In this document: piece after piece, positions 58,626-64,000 of the stretch
How the letters are laid out: each line of letters starts with the position of its first letter
How positions within the stretch are numbered: position 1 is the stretch's first letter
Assembly: GCF_964340395.1 (NCBI RefSeq)
Contig: NC_135551.1
Span: forward strand, 11,956,379 to 12,020,378
Length of the DNA stretch: 64,000 nt
Origin: Glandiceps talaboti
Taxonomy: Eukaryota; Hemichordata; Enteropneusta; Spengelidae
Direction of reading: 5' to 3'
Made by a program: the position numbers and the translations under genes
The notes under the pieces: generated by a model
Told to the model about the DNA's origin: nothing
Database searches by the model: none
The model's input: the letters and a program-made list of their open reading frames with translations, nothing else

Positions 58626-58791
58626 TCAAACTGTCTCTTTTTCCCAATCCCTTGCAATATGAATTAACTAAATTAAATCAAATCTAACCTGAAATCTTTA
58701 CACATCAAACTGTCTCCTTTTTCCACTACCTTGCAATGAGAATTAACTAGTCAAATCTAACCTTCTATTACTGCTTCCTGTTGTAAACTTA

Positions 58792-58935
58792 AGCAATAAA
58801 CCACCCCCTGGGGATGGTATACCACTCGGTTTTGACCAGTGAACGAAATATATGCACTCGCTATCGCTCGTGCATATATTGAGTTCACTGGTCAAAACCG
58901 AGTGGTATACCATCCCCAGGGGGTGGTTTATCGCT
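58792..58935. repeat. 144-bp near-perfect palindrome
   Basis: AGCAATAAACCACCCCCTGG...GGTATACCACTCGGTTTTGACCAGTGAAC returns as its complement with one or two mismatches in 60 bp. Centre CGCTATCGCTCG. The outer words resemble those of 14344-14479 (GCAATAACC...GGTATACAC). Confidence 0.9.
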
Positions 58936-59819
58936 ATTATATTATACTAGTATATTGAAAATATCAGAAACAAGATAAGAACTAACGTTTTCTCGTTTCA
59001 TATGTGCCTCTGTGACTAATTTGCATAACAATAACGCTGCTTTCAAGACAGCTGATTTTGGCCTCAACGTGAACGTTGTGCAGCGACTGGATTTATTTTA
59101 TCTGCTCGTCGTTTCTAGGGATAATCTGTACATTGATCGACTCATTAAAAGTGCACAGTGATGAATAAACAACCTGTTTGACGCAAGGTATAAACTTGAA
59201 GTGGTTTATTGAATACAGTGTGCATCGATCGTTCCTGGCCGAATTCGCGACTCGGTGAAGTGATAGACAGGTTGATATTTACAATGAATTTATATTACTG
59301 GAAGTTACGTCAGTAGATTTTCGGGTTTGAGGATTTCCCTCTCGGATTGATGACTAATACTCTAGGACAGGATCCCAGACAAATTTCTATTTAGATTAAT
59401 GGTAAGTCGGCCAGTGTAAGCTCTTTCACTTGCTTCATTTTTATGACAGGACAGGACAGCTCACCAATGTTTCCACTCCAGCCGCGCCGAGGCTAGGATC
59501 TAGGACCTATCTCGTGCATGCCTTGACCTTAGTACATGTAGTAGGCGATGATTTGAATAAATACGCGATGACGTGGTTGCTTTCGAAATTTCCTTCATAA
59601 TTTCTCATAAAATATTGTCTCATTGAATGAAAATCCTCCTTTGACAATTCGAAGAGTTCACTATCAGTATCACGGCGGACTACAACTCAACGCTCGTAGA
59701 CTAACAAAATTTGGACGCGTGCCAACCGTGCATTATCGCTCGTTTTAGACGTGCTAGTTCGATGTCTAGACCAATCAGATCCCTTGATTTGCACCATCAA
59801 TATACTGGTATAATATAAT
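58936..59819. mobile_element. MITE with ATTATATTATAC termini
   Basis: Left ATTATATTATACTAGTATATTG; right complement ATTATATTATACCAGTATATTG; 884 bp. Its right 381 bp are the parent of the segment in the LINE at 30142. No coding. The palindrome lies directly against its left end. Confidence 0.7.
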
Positions 59820-59879
59820 GTCTTTTTACTTCTTATATTTCTTATATATCATGTTAGTTTTAATGCATTTACTTCATTC

Positions 59880-60000
59880 TCAAAATACATTAGACTGATC
59901 TGCCCAGTAGTTTTTTAGTTTAAGTTTTTTGACCAAGAATTTCCTAACTCGACACCAAATATCATGGCAATCGGTCCAGCGGTTTTTGACTTTAAGTTGT

Positions 60001-60035
<35 letters not shown>

Positions 60036-60115
60036 CACACACGAACACACAGAAAGACACTTTGCAAAGCCTATAACACTACTGAACCTTATCAATTCAG
60101 TTGTGCTAAAAATGC
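59880..60115. repeat. Composite repeat family 2, right end
   Basis: 'ctgcccagtagttttttagt', 'atcatggcaatcggtccagc', (CA)n at 60001-60050, 'ctttgcaaagcctataac', hairpin, GTGCTAAAAA. Confidence 0.85.
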
Positions 60116-60379
60116 ATTATTTTTTCTTTTACTCATTGTCCTTTCACTTGGCATGTTATATAGTAACTTATAATACAGTGACTGACAGTGTATACTTCTA
60201 TATTGTATTTAAGATCATCCTTTGAATATCATAGGTACAAATTTACAAACATTTAAGAGAACATCTTGCTCTAACACTGCTCAGTAAATAATGTTGCTAC
60301 AGACATTCAACTGGCTTGAATACCTGAATTGGTCCTGCTCACTACTTAACATATTCTGAAGTGTCCATATATGCCTTAC

Positions 60380-60478
60380 CTTATTCCTAGCATCTTTCTC
60401 TACTCCAGCTTCTAAAAGACATCTGACAATGTCATTGTGTCCACTCCTAGCGGCAATGTGTATTGGTCCATCTCCAGA
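60380..60478 (-). CDS. Ankyrin-repeat exon
   Basis: 99 bp, 33 codons, phase 0/0, between 'ttttctcttag' and 'gtaaggcat'. Encodes SGDGPIHIAARSGHNDIVRC, then LLEAGVEKDARNK. Canonical AA-x-x-GH core. 463 bp of intron separates it from the next exon upstream (60942). Confidence 0.85.
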
Positions 60479-60941
60479 CTAAGAGAAAACAAACAAGATC
60501 CCACACTTCTTTCTTAAAAAATTAGGATCAAGATCCTATTTCCTTCTTCACCTTTTTTTCAAAATTACCAATGTGACAGCAGAAATCCTACACTCTCCTG
60601 AACTCCACAAACCAATTTATTAGAATATTTTAGGTACGTTGAAGTCATGTGGTAACCAATTTCTTAAAATAAAGTTATGTTAGACTTGCACAACTAAAAT
60701 TATACATACACTTCGTAATCATGTACTGTTTATGGTTCATTAGTATTCATTTTTCTTTCAAGATTGACAGTTTGGCAGTAGAAATCAGGCACTCTCCAAT
60801 ATATGCTGTGATCATGTTATGCACAGTTAATAAATGATCATTGTGTTAATCTTGGCTGAAAGGTCATTCATTCTGGTGGATATATCCCTTGTATGATGGC
60901 ATCTACATAAAAAGTAATAGTACATATGCCTACAACTGTAC

Positions 60942-61040
60942 CTTGTTACCGGCATTCTTATCAACTCCACTCTCCAGAAGATACTGAACTACTTGTGTGT
61001 GTTTATTCTTTGTAGCCAAATGAAGCACAGTATTTTCACC
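60942..61040 (-). CDS. Ankyrin-repeat exon
   Basis: 99 bp, 33 codons, phase 0/0, between 'ttctgatgtag' and 'gtacagttg'. Encodes GENTVLHLATKNKHTQVVQY, then LLESGVDKNAGNK. It is the most upstream exon of the gene seen in the window; the earlier part must lie beyond 64 kb. Confidence 0.85.
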
Positions 61041-61079
61041 CTACATCAGAAAACAGGAAATAAAAATATCATCAATGGT

Positions 61080-61720
61080 ATTATAGCACAACTGTTCAGT
61101 TCACATGGTAATTTTTTTCTAAATGTTTAATATCCACATGCCAATTCATTCATGTTATCTATGTAATATGCCGTATCACTTTACTGTTGTTACGTGCAGT
61201 ATCATAGTTGGTGGGTGAAAATCGATGTATGTCATTTTTTGAATGTTTATCCAGTTACCCATCCATCCCTGCTGCTATCTTTTCTTATCTGTTTTCTTAT
61301 CTTATCATTTCTTATTTGTTGTTTCCAATATATAATATTCAACTGTTGCTATTCATTGCATGGTATTATTGCTAGGCATATTTGCATACATTGAATGTTT
61401 ATTCATTTGCACACCGACCAATGTTTCTTCAGAAGATTATACTGTCATATGTCTGTCGCTAAGGGTGAGGTTATGGTTGCTATGGTCAGTTGTGTCAATA
61501 TATGTCTCAAACCATATCTGAACAATAACATCTCTAGTCCCCACCACATTTATTCCAATCCACTAAGAACCTTTTGAGGTATAAGTTTTGACCATTCATG
61601 TTGTTAGACCTATTTTGCATATCATTGTGTAGATCATGTACAGAATTTTTCTTTATTTACACAACCCTAATAAATTTCAACCCATCTGCCCAGTAGTTCT
61701 GGAATTTATAGAGACTCAGT
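61080..61720. repeat. Third minisatellite plus family 2 repeat, decayed
   Basis: Units with 'tgttgctattcattgcat', 'ctgtcgctaagggtgaggtt' and 'gaatgtttattcatttgc', then family-2 phrases ('gtataagttttgaccattca', 'ctgcccagtagttctggaat'). Hairpin end not found. Confidence 0.65.
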
Positions 61721-61756
61721 TACAATAAACCGATGTTTAATGTTTAATAATTTCAG

Positions 61757-63172
61757 GTATATTAGCTTTCATTCATACTTGCTAGCAGGTAGTGTGTATA
61801 GATAATTCTTATCTTATATTAGCTTTCATTCATACTTGCTGGCCGGTAGTGTGTATAGATAATTCTTATCTTATATTAGCTTTCATTCATACTTGCTAGC
61901 AGGTAGTGTGTATAGATAATTCTTATCTTATATTAGCTTTCATTCATACTTGCTAGCAGGTAGTGTGTATAATAATTCTTATCTTATATTAGCTTCCATT
62001 CATACTTGCTAGCAGGTAGTGTGTATAGATAATTTGTATCTTATATTAGCTTTCATTCATACTTGCTAGCAGGTAGATAATTCTTATCTTATATTAGCTT
62101 TCATTCATACTTGCTAGCAGGTAGTGTGTATAGATAATTCTTATCTTATATTAGCTTCCATTCATACTTGCTAGCAGGTAGTGTGTATAGATAATTCTTA
62201 TCTTATATTAGCTTTCATTCATACTTGCTAGCAGGTAGTGTGTATAATAATTCTTATCTTATATTAGCTTTCATTCATACTTGCTAGCAGGTAGTGTGTA
62301 TAGATAATTTGTATCTTATATTAGCTTTCATTCATACTTGCTAGCAGGTAGAGTGTATAGATAATTCTTATCTTATATTAGCTTTCATTCATACTTGCTT
62401 GCAGGTAGTGTGTATAGAAAATTCTTATCTTATATTAGCTTTCATTCATACTTGCTAGCAGGTAGTGTGTATAATAATTCTTATCTTATATAAGCTTTCA
62501 TTCATACTTGCTAGCAGGTAGTGTGTATAGATAATTCTCATCTTATATTAGGTTTCATTCATACTTGCTAGCCGGTAGTGTGTATAGATAATTCCTATCG
62601 TATATTAGCTTTCATTCATACTTGCTAGCAGGTAGTGTGTATAGATAATTCTTATCTTATATTAGCTTTCATTCATACTTGCTAGCAAGTAGTGTGTATA
62701 GATAATTCTTATCTTATATTAGCTTTCATTCATACTTGCTAGCAGGTAGTGTGTATAGATAATTCTTATCTTATATTAGCTTTCATTCATACTTGTTAGC
62801 AGGTAGTGTGTATAGATAATTCTTATCTTATATAAGCTTTCATTCATACTTGCTAGCAGGTAGTGTGTATAGATAATTCTCATCTTATATTAGCTTTCAT
62901 TCATACTTGCTAGCTGGTAGTGTGTATAGATAATTCCTATCGTATATTAGCTTTCATTCATACTTGCTAGCAAGCAGTGCATGTGTATAGATAATTCTTA
63001 TCTTATATTAGCTTTCATTCATACTTGCTAGCAGGTAGTGTGTATAGATAATTCTTATCTTATATTAGCTTTCATTCGTACTTGCTAGCAGGTAGTGTTT
63101 ATAGATAATTCTTATCTTATATTAGCTTTCATTCGTACTTGCTAGCAGGTAGTGTGTATAGATAACTCCTAT
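61757..63172. repeat. 57-bp minisatellite, about 25 units
   Basis: Unit TTATATTAGCTTTCATTCAT, then ACTTGCTAGCAGGTAGTGTG, then TATAGATAATTCTTATC. Units vary by single bases and short deletions (loss of GAT near 61965, 62242 and 62470; loss of 8 bases near 62070). A block of six units near 62530 recurs near 62875 with the same unusual variants (ATTCTCATC, TTCCTATCG), showing higher-order duplication. Confidence 0.95.
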
Positions 63173-63174
63173 CT

Positions 63175-63445
63175 TTATGACATGTGAAGCTCTTCATGTA
63201 TATCATGATATATCCAGTGTCCCAATGAAAAAAAAAAGATATATGAGGAAATTATCCTAAGAATAATTTATGGAATTGCATAATAATATTATAGGATCAT
63301 ACAATTAGAAAAAAGTTATTTTACATAAATTTGGTGATTATAATAGCATGTACACAGTCACTATTGACAGTCACTGTTAATGTTGAAGGAACACATCCTA
63401 CATCGTCACACAAAACTCAACTGTGAAACCAAACCCAATCATATC
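63175..63445. other. Intron DNA, no gene seen
   Basis: AT-rich. No feature supported. Confidence 0.4.
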
Positions 63446-63669
63446 TCAATCTAATCTGATTAAAATCTGATGTGGTGAAAGTGGCCAGATGCCTATATTT
63501 ACCTCTATTTCCATTGTTTCATATCGTTTGTTTTGTTGTGGGTGATCGCTGCCTTAATTCCCATGCGATCACCCAGAGCAAAACAAACTATACAAAATAA
63601 TATGAATTGACTGAGGTAAATAAAGGCATCTAGCTGCTTTCACCATGTCAGATTTTAATCAGATTGATC
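63446..63669. repeat. 224-bp palindrome
   Basis: CTGATTAAAATCTGA, GGTGAAAG, AGATGCCT, TTTACCTC, GTTTGTTTTG and GGGTGATCGC return in complement order to 63669, with small mismatched loops. A foldback element with GATCGC near its centre. Confidence 0.85.
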
Positions 63670-64000
63670 TCTATCCCTACATTCTGACACAATAACCTCT
63701 TCATCGCATCTTTCCTCACCTCTACTAGTAGTATGCAAACAGCAAGCCTCTACTCAAAATTATCTCCTGCACATTTTATACTCTTAATCAGTATCTAAAC
63801 TACATTCCAGTGTTTAGTGTACTACAGCTTACAATATTACACAACCAACTTTATAGACCAAGGAGAGTTTGCATGATTCCTCCATGTTTAATATCATTCC
63901 AACTGCCAATCAGCAAACAAGTAATCTCAAGCATTGACAATAATTAGAAGTTGATCACAACAATGTGTAACAGGGCCAAACACAGCCACTGAAACCCTAC
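63670..64000. other. No gene seen to the window end
   Basis: AT-rich sequence without a repeat I recognise. Confidence 0.4.

Noticed and set aside
1-64000. tRNA, rRNA or other structured RNA genes
   Set aside because: I saw no cloverleaf with A/B boxes or rRNA-like conserved sequence. A covariance-model scan would be needed to exclude small ones.

Overview
This window looks like nuclear DNA from a repeat-rich, AT-rich invertebrate animal, probably marine. It has short spliced exons with GT/AG borders, one ankyrin repeat per exon, two CR1/L2/Jockey-type LINEs, a DIRS/Ngaro-like tyrosine-recombinase retrotransposon, TIR elements, MITE-like foldbacks, minisatellites and many microsatellites. 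There are no operons, rRNAs, tRNAs or intact host genes. The species cannot be fixed from the sequence; mollusc/brachiopod, hemichordate, cephalochordate and cnidarian genomes all have this texture.

Host gene. The minus strand carries six short exons, each one ankyrin repeat (32-34 codons, phase 0 at both ends), at about 61.0, 60.4, 53.3, 51.7, 34.9 and 8.8 kb. They look like pieces of one or more large ankyrin genes whose introns hold nearly everything else.

Layout. (1) About 1.9-9.3 kb (copy S1) and 9.3-35.1 kb (copy S2) are a tandem segmental duplication. Each copy has one ankyrin exon and a plus-strand, intron-containing, decayed transposase-like gene with zinc-finger, DDE-like and CxxC motifs that recall RAG1/Transib proteins. 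S2 is stretched about 3.5-fold by insertions, and S1 serves as the empty-site reference. The insertions are a hAT-like element with TTGCGAG arrays (9.6-11.8 kb), a 32 x 45-bp satellite (12.2-13.7 kb), a foldback MITE (13.7-14.5 kb), a composite repeat (15.5-16.2 kb), two TAA-flanked TIR elements with long G-runs inside their ends (16.9-22.5 and 23.5-25.5 kb; the first carries a nested element), and a broken CR1-like LINE with a 2A-like motif (27.9-30.9 kb). (2) 35.6-40.1 kb is a nearly intact LINE, flanked by an unusually long 127-bp duplication. (3) 43.1-49.3 kb is a minus-strand DIRS/Ngaro-like element whose first ORF is split exactly by a 2.56-kb TTAA-flanked element. (4) 49.5-64 kb is ankyrin-gene intron with composite Helitron-like repeats, a 2.29-kb TTAA element with about 690-bp inverted arms, four of the window's large palindromes (at 56.6, 58.8, 63.4 kb, plus a MITE beside the second), and a 57-bp minisatellite of about 25 units.

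How it fits together. The DNA is a record of nested transposition into introns of an ankyrin gene. The pair of paralogous segments lets most insertion boundaries and several target-site duplications be read directly. The least ordinary items are the RAG1-like decayed gene pair, the TTAA element with AG-starting termini found twice, the 2A-like LINE, and the satellite that arose from a single-copy paralogous site.
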